Assembly (NCBI RefSeq): GCF_028009165.1
Contig: NW_026611615.1
Coordinates: forward strand, 124,001-188,000
Length of the DNA stretch: 64,000 nt
From: Akanthomyces muscarius
Lineage: Eukaryota; Ascomycota; Sordariomycetes; Hypocreales; Cordycipitaceae
Direction of reading: 5' to 3'
Below, one piece after another: positions 44,201-54,720 of this stretch. Within the stretch, counting starts at the first letter, position 1. Every line of letters starts with the position of its first letter. The notes below the pieces were generated by a model. The model did not search any database and was not told where the DNA came from. It saw nothing but the letters and a program-made list of their open reading frames with translations. A program made the position numbers and the translations under genes.

Positions 44201-45784
44201 ATTTATAGACTCGTACAATACGTTTTATTGAGTAGTATTAAAGGACGATTGTGATGAAGCGGTAATCACTTAATGAGCGAGCGTTGCCTGTGGTTTACAT
44301 AAGTCGTTGCTCGCCTAGCCAAGCCTCTACTACTCAAACTATTCGCTATAACATCCGCTCCCTCATTCATCTACCCAGACATCACATGGTCGTGGTCACG
44401 ATAAGGCTTGCCACTTACATAATAGTTTAAATCGCATATCCCTAACACGTGGTTCTCTGACTAGCGTTGCACTGTTTCCCCAGATCATGCAGATTTTGGC
44501 GCCGCTTCGAATTACAGCTGCCGTCGAACTTTACCTAATAGTGAAGATTCACCCACGAATCAAAAACGACGCGTATATCAAAAACGGCAGCTCGACGGGT
44601 AGGTCGGCAAGCCACAGCCCGCTCACAACGTGTGAAGCCAGAATTTGAGGCTTCGTGGTCGACACTCGCCGCGTCGTCGGCCTCGTCTTAGTCTGGCGTA
44701 GACCTGCTCCGGCACTGGGCTTTCTACTCAGCCCCGCCAGTGGATAACCGCCAGTGAACAAGCTAATGGGCGACCTTCCCATTCTAGATTGGCTAGTTTT
44801 GGTTCGGTATTCTATCAGTAAGAACTTGGGAGACTTTGTGAAAATAGCGCCAGCCTCGGGCCGTAGTCAGGACAGGCTAGTGCTCCCGCAGTGCGGAATC
44901 AATGGAAATGCTCCGCGGCATCGGCTTGAGCTGGGGCATTATAGTATCTACACGTTGCGAATAACGCGCAGATGACAACTCACGAGCTAGGAGCCAACTA
45001 TCCTAAAGAAGAAAGTCCGCACACGCCACATGTGTTAATGTTTGTGCTGCTTCACTGATCATTTCAATGTAAGCAGCGGCTCTATTGGCAGCTTGCGGCT
45101 CATCAACCACGGTTGTGCAGCTATACATGACAGCGCCAAGCTTCCTACGCTTACGAGCCGGATCAGCAGCCATCTGGACAACTGTCGTCTGTCTATCAGG
45201 AGTAGCTCCGTAAGAGATATGTGTAAATATTATCAATCTCGCATTTTTTGCCGATTTCGGCCTAATTATACTCCCCACTAATATCAATGGTCTTCTCTCA
45301 CTACTTTTACAAGCGCGGGTAGTAACGTTAGTGCATGGCCAGAGAGATTCTAGCCATGGCAGGTCTCTGCGCGCGTGGGAATTCTTGGATATTTCTTTTT
45401 AGTCGGTAAAGGTATGCCATACGAGCTATAACCGGAGATGCATCCATTGTAGAAGCAATTTGTAGACGCGAATCTCGCGCTCCACCGTACAGGCGTCTAC
45501 ATAGAGGTTGCCCGTCGAAGGGTCGTGATGGTAAGCGGGGAAAGAGCATTTGCTGCCATGACACAGCTCACAGTGATCGCAAACCGCCAATAACTCCAAA
45601 ATCTGTGAGTATGGCTTGGCAATATAGCAACCGCAATAATGGGTCTTTCAAATTCATTTATCTATTTGATGTTCTAAGTTCTTCATAGGAAAAAGGCCCT
45701 ATGTATAGTGCCTTGGCCATCGCTTGTTATCAGGACCTCATCGCTGAACGACTTAGTGTCCTTAATGAGTCTGCCGCGCGAAAT

Positions 45785-45819
45785 AGCAAGTATACTTGCT
45801 CTCATCTAGACTAGATGAG
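45785..45819. repeat. Two adjacent palindromes
   Basis: AGCAAGTATACTTGCT (45785-45800) is a perfect 16-bp palindrome. It is directly followed by CTCATCTAG-A-CTAGATGAG (45801-45819), 9-bp arms around one base. They abut with no gap, in non-coding DNA. Confidence 0.9.
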
Positions 45820-46266
45820 ATACAGGCTGAAGCCAGAATGGGAATTTCACGCGGCTCTCATAGTTGTATTGGGTGCGGCACGAAGCCATACTACCGATAG
45901 GCGGCTCTAGCCTGGCAACCCGGCCGGTGAGCTCCAGAAATTCCCGGTTGCAGGCTGGCGAAGGACGTAACAACGAAAAGTACCACAGCAATCGTCATGC
46001 TAACCAGCTCTCGTATTTGGGTCGCCTTGCTGCAGGCTCTCTGCATGCGATGCCGCTGTGCGACTTGACAGGCCTATCAGTGCCGCGAGCACTGCGGGCC
46101 AAAGCTGGTTGAGCAAGAGCTGAGGTGAGCTGCATCACCTTCGTGCAGGTCATACCAAGATTACTCTGGATTTTGAGCATCATCTGCCCGCATTTGCTGC
46201 AGGTTTGGTTGGCAGACAATGCATCATAACGGGGTCACAAGGTCCACCCAAAGGCAGCCTGATCAG

Positions 46267-46275
46267 TATATATAT
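46267..46275 (+). promoter_or_regulatory. TATA box of the MBL-fold gene
   Basis: TATATATAT about 67-75 bp upstream of the ATG at 46342, in the expected orientation and spacing for a fungal core promoter. Confidence 0.5.
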
Positions 46276-46341
46276 GGGAGAGCGCCGCCTACCAAGCCTT
46301 TGCTACACTTTCTCTGCATACTCATCACGAGCACTCAAAAA

Positions 46342-47796
46342 ATGAAGCAACAGAGAAGCAGCTGCTACAGCATGGCGACTCCAGAACCCAAAATATCGGC
46401 TCGGCCGGCGCCGAAAGTGATATTACCAGCGTCGGACAATATTGTGTTGGTGCGGGCCATCGACACAGAGAGCAAGCTGGTCTGCAACGCCGATGCTTTT
46501 GTCCAACCCACCATTACGGGCCACGAGAAGCTGAATTTCACGACAATGTGCTTCCTCATCGAGCACGAGGCCGAATCCGGTGGCACAGAGTATATCTTGT
46601 TCGATTGCGGTCTTCGAAAGGACTTTTGGAATACGACGCCCGACATTCAACGCAAAATCGGTTCCTTTGTGCCCGGGATGGATGTGCGCCGTGGCGTGGA
46701 TGAGATTCTTGTTGACCAAGGTTTCGACCTATCCGATCTTAGTAAGTTCTTCACACGAGCCAAAAGGATCGATTTCTTCTATACTGTCTTTCCTTTCCCG
46801 CGTGGCTCATGTTAGACAGAGGCAATGGTTTGGAGCCACTGGCACTGGGACCACATTGGCGACGGATCCAAGTATCCGTCCTCGACAGATATTGTGGTAG
46901 GGCCAGGATTTACAGAGAATTTTGTGCCAGGATGGCCGGAGGACCCGAACGGACGAGTTCCGTCTAGCTCACTCAAGTATGCGCCAGCTCGGACAGTCCA
47001 TGGTATGCACTAACACGCGAGATAGGGGTCATCGCATTCATGAACCAGATTTTCCGCTCGAAGTTGGAGGGTTCCCCGCCCATGATTATTTTGGCGATGG
47101 ATCGTTCTACTTGCTAGATGTACCTGGTGTAAGTCTACATCCATCTGTTCTTACGTTTTTGCTAACTTCGATGAGCACGCCGTCGGGCACATTTCTGCAC
47201 TGGCACGCACCACTCCAGACAGCTTCATCTTCATGGGCGGCGATTGCTCTCACTACGCCGGCATGCTCCGCCCAACCGAATACGTTCCCATGCCAGCAAC
47301 AATCCCTCCCGGTCAGCTAGATGCCTACTATCCGCCCATGTGTCCCTGCTCCCTGTTCACAGCACTTCACCCTACGGTTGGCCGCACTGCTACCAACGGA
47401 AACGGCGGCGAACACACCAAGTCCTCGTCCGACGAAGCGCGATCAAGGCCGTTCTATGACGTCTCGCGCAAGCCGCATGGGGCATACGAGTTTGGCGATC
47501 TCGCGCAGGAGAGCGTGGACAAGGTCAAGATTTTGGATGCCCAGAAAAATATCTTCGTCTGCCTGGCGCACGACCGCGCCCTGATGGAGGTTCTGCCACT
47601 GTACAATAGGAATGTCGACGCAGTGATCAATGACTGGAATAACTGTGGTTACAAGGAAAAGACACGATGGGGGTTCTTGAATGAGCTTCCTAGAGATCGG
47701 AAACCAGGTCGGCCCCTTTTGACTGAGGGCTTGTGGCGGAACGGGAACAAGGTCGTCTGGAAGGACGGAGAAGGCTTGGTAGAGCTGACCTCATAA
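46342..47796 (+). CDS. Metallo-beta-lactamase-fold hydrolase
   Basis: A 427-residue cytosolic-type zinc hydrolase. Four exons: 46342-46741, 46820-47002, 47049-47128 and 47176-47796, with introns of 78, 46 and 47 nt; the total divides into codons. The first splice yields the metal site SHWHWDHIGD (HxHxDH). The third joins DVPG-HAVGHI, supplying the next conserved His, and FMGGDCSHYAG carries the bridging-Asp region. The N-terminus (MKQQRSSCYSMATPEP) may start instead at the internal MATPEP. The family includes fungal lactonase-like enzymes, but the substrate is not predictable. The 46-nt second intron contains an earlier TAG acceptor only 23 nt after the donor, too near to use. Confidence 0.85.
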
Positions 47797-47956
47797 TTGG
47801 GCATAAATAATATTTGTCTCTATTTGTTCTTACTACAATGTTCATTTCCCGTCCGTTCCGACTGTTTTCCAGCATATTTCCACCTTTGCATCGCAAAGCT
47901 GTATCCTTGGCGCACCAAGACTGCCATTGGAAAGTCTGCGCAGCAAGCAGATCAAT

Positions 47957-50244
47957 CTAGTTTCCGGCCGCTCTGTCGCTCGAGTGAGCAACAATTGGCC
48001 CAATCGAAATTCCCAAATCCTCATAAAACGCTTCTGCGTTGGGCTCTCTCCCAAGAAACTCCCTCAAACCATCCATCTCATCTCGGGTATTGCCCCTTTC
48101 AATCACGGCGTGTCGATATCGACGTCCCTGCTTTGTGCTCATCGGATCCTCTTTAAACGCCGAGTAGAACATGTCGGCAGAGTATACTTGAGAGTACAGA
48201 TATCCGTAAACGCTCGACTCCATGCCGCCCATCCAATGAGAAAAGTTGGCGTATGCGTGTCCCCAGTCCCTAGGTGTACTAGATTAGCTTCCTGATTATT
48301 ATGCATCAGTTTTCAACTTACAATCGTTTTGTCTCTATTTCTAGCCCGGGGATAAGGCCGAGGAAGGCTCCCAATCCGTTAAAAATGACGGCCGGGTTGA
48401 GCATCGCTGCCTCTTCGGGGCTCTTGGGCATATGGCACATCAGGTCGAACTTGGCCGTGCGCAGCTCTCGCAGTGTATCCAACGCCCCAGTGGTATTCTT
48501 TGACGCGATCAAGCTCTGCAGCAAGTCATCCGGCATCTGCGCCTTTGTCTCCCAGTGCTGCGAGAGCGATTGTAGCACGCTCGGCGTCCAGCACCAGTGC
48601 TCGAGCATTTGCGATGGCACCTCCACAAAGTCGCGGGGGCCTGCCGTGCCGTGCATCTTGCAGTAGCGCGTCTTGCTGGTTATATTATGCAAGGCGTGGC
48701 CCAGTTCGTGGAAGAGATTGACGACCTCGTGGTGCTTGAGCAGCGAGGGCCTGCCGGGTGTCGGGAAGCTGTAATTGCAGATGAGCGCGGCAGAGGGAAA
48801 GTGTCGCGTTCCGTCGTTGAGTGTGAAACCAGGCTGCAGGTTGTACTGCTGCTGGTGGTTGTATTTGCCCTGGCGCGGATGAAGATCCATGTAAAGGTAG
48901 CCTAGGAACGTACTGCCGCCAGTTTCGTCTTCCCAGGCGCTGTACACGATATTGTCCTCGTGCCATTTGGCATCTTCAGCGCTGCCAGTTAGGCTCAGTC
49001 TCGCTAGATCGCCATCATCCAACTTGACGAATACCAGACCCATGACTGTTTCAAAGATTCTGAGCATGCCGTCCACGGTCTCGCCAAGAGGAAAATACTC
49101 AGCAATCCTGAGCTGGTCCACATTGTGGCTTTCCTCCAGCAGTATGCGCTTGTAGTATGTTCTGTCCCATACATAGAACTCGTCATCATCAGGTATTCCG
49201 TGCTTCTTGCAGTGCTCAGCCTTGAGTCCTTTGAGCTTATCGAGTTCCTTTTGCGCGCCGGGCACGAGTCTGGCATGTAGATCATCCAAAAAGCCCTGGA
49301 CGACTTTCGGGCTCTTAGCCATGCTACCGTCAAGTTTCCGCTCGGCATGGTTTTCAAACCCCAAAAGTCTTGCGGCTTCATCTCGTAGACGAAGTGTTTC
49401 TTTGAACACTGCAGCATTTTGCGCAAGCTGTCTTCATCAGTACACGGTCTATATGCCAGTGAAGTGAGAATTTGGCACCTTGTTGTCGTTGGCGAGAAAC
49501 ACACGTTTGCGTGTCTCGGGATTTGTCGCATGTTCAATAGTGGGATGAACATGTGGGTATTTGAACGTAAGCCGGAGCATTCCTTCATTCTCGCCAGACC
49601 CTTCCCTTCTGGAGGTTCGAAACAACTTCATCCGGCACACCAAGTAGTTCTTCTGGCGTAAGCCACAAACAACCGTCCTCTTCATTGAGATTTTTTCTGT
49701 ACTCTGCCTGCAGAGACTGGAGTCGTGCATTAATCTGGGAAAATCTTCCGCGATCGGACCCTGGGGGGATCGTGAGTCCGCATGCGATGTACTGCTGGCG
49801 TAGCCTCCGAATTAAACGTATCTGCTCCTCATCAAGCCCAAGGGTCTGCCTCTTGTCGTACAGCGCTTTTACAAGATTAAATATGTCTTGGCGCAGTATA
49901 ACACTGTCATCGAATTTGTCGATAATGTCGTCGGCTTTTCTAGAATACTCTCGCATTTCAGGATCAGGGGACACTTTCCTGTAAAAGCTAATTAGTCTCG
50001 TCTTGATGGTGTTCCGGTCATAGTTACGAGCTATGGCTTCAGCAACCTCGGCGAATGTGGCATTTTCTGGGGTAAATGCGCTCGAAATCTCATCCAATAA
50101 CGCCTTTGTTTTTCTATTCACGGCCTCGGCTTCTCGAATGAGCGAATCCTTGTCTCTGGTGAACACCGGGGGAGCTTGTGGTGGCTCCCGGTACGCGGAT
50201 CTGATGCCATGTTCCATTGCGATTTGTATAGTCGGCGTGTTCAT
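47957..50244 (-). pseudogene. Second M3 metallopeptidase, frame-broken
   Basis: A paralogue of the gene at 2869-5074. The coding signal is continuous, with two plausible introns: 49478-49428 (51 nt, branch CTGAT) and 48321-48270 (52 nt, GTAAGT...CTAG). The catalytic HEXXH is intact (LFHELGHALHN). Between codons for LQK and EGSGENEG, at about 49604-49609, the frame shifts by one base (one extra G, or two missing, in a G/A-rich run). Without correction the first frame ends at TGA 49585. The homologous intact gene shows no intron there. Either this is a pseudogene or the assembly has an indel. The first intron position matches that of the paralogue region closely, indicating duplication followed by divergence. 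The start may be 50244 or 50217. Confidence 0.8.
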
Positions 50245-51272
50245 GCAGCTCGTGTATTTTGATCCCTATCTTTTTTGGGCAAGACTCAGCAAGATACAGG
50301 TCAAATTTAAAGAAGCGGTGCAAGATGTCGAGCCAACGAATGCGGGGAAGCCTGTCCCGCGGGGTACGAATCCTTCGTTGGCCCAAGGCAGTACATTACT
50401 GACTGGGACGCCCTGTGCTGATCAAGTTTCTGCAGCTATCAGAAAGGCGCGTCTTAAAGTAGAGTAGTGTAGGGCGCATGGGACTAGAATATCGCATGCT
50501 TTCTTCAATTTTTCCTATTCAATTTTTCCTATTCTGAAATAGCGAGGCCACAAAAGTTCGATGTTGCGAGCATGTAGTATTGCTTGGTATCAACTCTCCT
50601 AACATTCCAGATAACAAGCTGCGATGGCTAAATCCGGCTTTCAGGCCCAACAGAAAGTTGACTGGCACGTTGGGCTGATCGCTGAAGCATTAGTTGAAAG
50701 TTTTGAGGCTATCATTTGGTGTGTCTGCAGGCGCATTGAGACGCCTATCACCGTGGTAGTTGTGCGTAGTAAGCCACGCTGATGAGACCTTGTGGGAAGG
50801 GCTCTACTACTGTAGGAGCGTTGATTAGATATCGCCCAGTTCTGTTTATTTTCTTTTCTGATGTCAGTCAAAAAACTTGGTCCAACGTTTAGAATACCGG
50901 GGGTCACGTCGCGACTTACGGCCAAAACGCATTTGAAATCCAGCCGGGAGACATCAGTCTGCGTAAGTCCACAGTGTGCGCATATTGGACCTACCATTTA
51001 TAACACTGATCCTTAAAAAAATGGAGTAAGATTTTATCTGATACTTCTATTTATAATGCATTCTATAACAATTTATCCGATATGCTCAATGCTTTCAGTG
51101 GAGTACCATTCATACCCTAGAGGCGGTACTGAGGCATGAGGGTGTTTGCGGTGTAGAGCAACACTTTATCTCGAGCACAAACAGCAAAAGAGGAATCTGT
51201 GGACAAAGCAGTCATACGAGCAAGATCTGACATGTAGAGGAATATAAAGCTCGACAGGGAGGGTAGTGGCGC
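50245..51272. other. Intergenic region
   Basis: About 1 kb. It holds a short direct repeat (CAATTTTTCCTATT twice, near 50508-50535). No supported gene. Confidence 0.55.
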
Positions 51273-53102
51273 TCAGCTAAAAAACACAGCTCGGACATTA
51301 GTCTTTACCCCCGGTTTATTGTTCACAACATCCCTAGTCGTCAAAAGAGTATAATGAACGATTCTCTCCGGGATCTCGCGAGGCGCAAGCACTCTGGTGA
51401 CGCGGTGCATGTTGCAGACAAACTTATCCTTGACACATTTCGAGCCTTCTCCGCAATCGTCCCGAGCGGCCTCGTCCCTCCACGCAATCTCCTCCAAGTC
51501 AATGATTTGATCGGCGACAAACTCCATGACGGGATTTCCCGAAATGTTGGACAGCCGACCTTGTGCGACAGTGAGGGAGTGTCGCAGAAGCGTGATGGCA
51601 TCACGCCGAAGGACTGGTCGCCGGCATGCCTTGGCGATGAAGGTGAGCGCTTTGTAGAGCGACGGTGTGAACTGCGTGTCAAACTCTGCCCTGCGCGTTG
51701 CCTTGTTTTCTTTTCCGAGTGCCTCCTCGAGAGCAAGAAAAGCTTTAGTGAATTCGGCATCACAGGCATCATAGCAAGTTTCGTCCCAGAGTTGCTCGGT
51801 CTGGTCGAGATCCAGCTTAAACAGGATGTTTGCCAGTATAGAGCGTACGTTGAATATGTAGACATGTAAGGAGATGGGCGGATTGGTGTACCTCAAGGTT
51901 CTATATCGTCTCTCCCATCTCTCAAAGTGCCGACGAAGCACTGTGCGGCCGGCAGAAGCGACCATGATATCCCTCTTAGTCGGTCGAAAGGGCAGATTAT
52001 CCAATGTTGCCCGTAGGCTGGTCCATATCATCTCAAACTCCACGTATGCTTGGATAATGGAGCCCAGTGGTCGTTCCTGAAACCATATAATGGCCTCGAG
52101 CCAGGTTTGGCTGGGGGGCTCGGAAGAAATAAACAAGGCCCCTTGCCTCAATGTGCTGGATTTAAGAAAATGATGCAGCAGCTGCATTGACAAATTCGAC
52201 ATCGACGAAGACTCGGTGCATTCCCAGAATTTCCAGTGTCGAATCAGGCGACGGGTTTTCTCATGGAGAGCCATGTTAGCGACTGTATCTCCGTTGAACA
52301 AGGCATAAATCCCATAAAGAACATTTGCCAGCATGACGATGGTTTTGTTCTTGGGCGTGATCGAAGGCGCTTGTGTTATCTCGAGGATATGCTTCATCGA
52401 CATCGAATATTGTCGTGTGCTCTCTTTAGCCGACCCGTCGTTAGTGACCCTATGCGACATTGACAAACTGGCGATAGCATTGCTACCATGCCAGATTGCC
52501 TCGACATTGTGCATCACCTGCGGCAACGCATAGCGCCAGAGTTCTCCATTGAATTCATCGGAGAGAAATGTAATAACATTTCCGAGGAAGTGCCTGCTCA
52601 GCGACAGCTCCTGTGCTGTTCCAATCACTGGCGCTGGGTATAACGAGCGGCGTACGGCCGATGCCGGCGGCGGGGGTCGGGGATATGCACATTCTTTCTG
52701 AGCGTTGATGCACTTTCGGCACGCTGGTTTTGTCTCGTCGCATTTGACGCGTCGTTTCCTTTGCTCCTTAGTTAGCTGCAAGATAGACTCCGGGGTTGCG
52801 AAGTCTAATCCCACTGGGTTTAGGCCAGTCGCATACCTGCACGTGAGGCAACCCGTTTTGACCCTGGGGGCCCATAACTTTTTGCGATTGTCTAAAGGGT
52901 GCCATTCAACCACATCTTCGGCTCCAGTTGCTGGGAAAGATGAGGAATTAGGCCCGGGGCGCAGCGGAGGATCCTTCGTATATCCGGCCATTATAGCGTT
53001 GAGCGGGTATAGTTGGGTAGAATGGGAATGGCGAGGCCCCGGTGCCTCTTTTGCTCGATGCTGCGTGCGGCTGAGTGCTGACAGCGATGATCGCCGCGCC
53101 AT
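51273..53102 (-). CDS. Zn2Cys6 fungal transcription factor
   Basis: A nuclear regulator with an N-terminal zinc cluster. The cluster is split by a 78-nt intron at 52836-52759 (GTATGC, branch GCTAAC, AAAG). Removing it gives GCLTCRKRRVKCDETKPACRKC, the consensus DNA-binding motif; the spliced protein is 583 residues. The intron is a multiple of three with no stop, so the unspliced frame is also open and would insert 26 residues between the second Cys and the basic loop. Downstream is the helical regulatory region of the fungal-specific (DUF3468-like) type. The start may be 53102 (MARRSSLS) or the internal 52991 (MAGYTKDPP), the latter being more typical. Target genes unknown. Confidence 0.88.
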   Translation of the reverse strand: MARRSSLSALSRTQHRAKEAPGPRHSHSTQLYPLNAIMAGYTKDPPLRPGPNSSSFPATGAEDVVEWHPLDNRKKLWAPRVKTGCLTCRYATGLNPVGLDFATPESILQLTKEQRKRRVKCDETKPACRKCINAQKECAYPRPPPPASAVRRSLYPAPVIGTAQELSLSRHFLGNVITFLSDEFNGELWRYALPQVMHNVEAIWHGSNAIASLSMSHRVTNDGSAKESTRQYSMSMKHILEITQAPSITPKNKTIVMLANVLYGIYALFNGDTVANMALHEKTRRLIRHWKFWECTESSSMSNLSMQLLHHFLKSSTLRQGALFISSEPPSQTWLEAIIWFQERPLGSIIQAYVEFEMIWTSLRATLDNLPFRPTKRDIMVASAGRTVLRRHFERWERRYRTLRYTNPPISLHVYIFNVRSILANILFKLDLDQTEQLWDETCYDACDAEFTKAFLALEEALGKENKATRRAEFDTQFTPSLYKALTFIAKACRRPVLRRDAITLLRHSLTVAQGRLSNISGNPVMEFVADQIIDLEEIAWRDEAARDDCGEGSKCVKDKFVCNMHRVTRVLAPREIPERIVHYTLLTTRDVVNNKPGVKTNVRAVFFS

Positions 53103-54259
53103 ATCCCAACGACTAACAAGGTGACCGCCCTAGAATTTAGGGCTGTGACACTGGGCTACCAGTAAGACCCCATCAATATATCGGTCATTTCCGTGTCCTA
53201 CATGTCCATTGGAAAGGTACGAGGATCCAGGCCACAACTTCTGGCGGTCAATTTCTCGCAGAGCAAAGCTCGCCGAACTTGGCGTAGCAGCAGACAGTCC
53301 TGCATGATTACATCATTCAACGATGTCTTCTAAATACATTAGGGTCGAAATGGGGGCCATGCGATGCGATGCAAATGCGCGGGGCGGCCGTTGAGCTAAA
53401 TCTGCGAAACATGCAGGAAGCATCTCAGGGTGATTAACGCGGTCGATCTCGAACAATGTGATTGGTGCGTGTATTGGCGTTGGAAGAGCTCTTGCATTTT
53501 TTTTTTTTCAGAAGTCAATTTCATTCTGTAAATTTTTTTGGAAAAAGTTCGACCCCGAGTCCTCGTCATGTTTCCCAAAGTTCCTCCACATAGGTCGGTC
53601 GGGGCGGTCGCAGCAGCAACGCAATGTTTACGGCCAGGTGATGCTAGCCTAGCAATTCTCTATTCCAACAAAGTACGGTTTCGTCTTTGCAAAGGCGAAG
53701 CATGGCTATACAAAAAGACAAAGCCTCTACAGTAACTACAAGCTGAGTAGCTCCTTTGGGAGCTTTTTTGAATTAAGTTCAGTAAGACGTCGAATTCTAG
53801 GTACCAAATTCTCTTCTGGTCGTAAAGTAAAGGAAGTCTCGAGACTGAGACCTCCGCTTGGTTCTCTGACGGCTCGCGCGGCTCGGGTGGCTATGGAGGG
53901 CGGTGTCTGCCAGATACCTGCAGGACCGCCTGATGCACCCGGGCCCTACATTCTACTATTTGCGGATTACCGAAGCTGTGTTAGGAAATGATCATGAAGA
54001 ACTTCTCGTCAGCTCGCGAATGCAGCATTGACTATTGTCGCAACATGGGGTGACACTACTAACAGCACTCGCTAGCGAGTTTACTTGCCCTTTTGTTGCC
54101 CGCCGATCGGCCACTATCGCGACCGCTTTCTCCACCCACAACAGTCCTACAGCAGTATAGGGCAAAGATCGTTTCAGCAGACTTCTGTCATGGATAAAAC
54201 CATTCTGAGGCGTATGTGTAAGGGGTCAGCGTGATATGTTTCGTTTTGGCTCATAGGCG
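53103..54259. other. Intergenic region
   Basis: About 1.1 kb with no supported gene. Contains a T run at 53497-53508 and a small hairpin AGCTCC-TTTG-GGAGCT followed by T6 at 53749-53769. Confidence 0.5.
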
Positions 54260-54720
54260 CCCGTCTTCAAGGGCTGCTGGCTGGAGCCGGTTGCCGTTTA
54301 GCTGGATTGCTAACTGATCGGTTTGTCTTCCTGGCTAGTTGTTAGTTACACCTGCGCAATCAGGGTACTTACATTGGTAGCTACCGCTGGCTCTGCTAGA
54401 AATACTGGTTGGTTCGCGGGCTGGCTCGCTGGCTGATCGACTGGCTGGGTAGTGTCAGCTACGCTAGAATTACTGGTTAGCTGGCCGGTGGGCCGGCTTA
54501 CTAGCTGGCTAGCTGGTTGTCTCACTGATGCTAGCTGTACTGGAATTCCTGCTTGCTGGCTAACTACTGTTCGTTCCATTAGAAGTGATGGTTGGTTGGC
54601 TGGCAGCTGGCTAGCTGGCTGGCTAGCTGGCTAGGCGGTTGGTTGGCTGGCCAGGCGAGTATTCACTAAGTTAGTTGCCGATTAGTTGACTGGCTGGCGC
54701 TGGCTACGCTGAAATCATCA
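54260..54720. repeat. GGCT/GGTT-type degenerate tandem repeat field
   Basis: About 460 bp built from imperfect 4-bp units (GGCT, GGTT, AGCT), densest at 54590-54660. The minus strand reads through part of it as PASQPANQPVDQPASQP-like peptides (54346-54579). With no conserved start or splice sites and unit drift, I treat it as a non-coding repeat rather than a gene. Confidence 0.75.

Larger units (their letters stand above)
44201..46341. other. Divergent intergenic region, 2.1 kb
   Basis: Between the eqolisin locus and the metallo-beta-lactamase-fold gene. It has short frames without motifs on both strands, and a pair of adjacent perfect palindromes at 45785-45819. A TATATATAT box lies just upstream of 46342. 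Some frames (45003-45287 minus) look protein-like but match nothing I recognise. Confidence 0.5.

Noticed and set aside
45003..45287. 94-codon minus-strand frame with protein-like composition
   Set aside because: No recognised family, no upstream exon, no signal peptide; treated as chance or relic.
46219..46341. Upstream extension of the MBL-fold protein
   Set aside because: The in-frame extension covers the TATA box region, so translation most likely starts at 46342 or later.
54346..54579. Pro/Ser/Gln repeat peptide frame
   Set aside because: Direct product of the tetranucleotide repeat; unit drift and no conserved start make coding unlikely.
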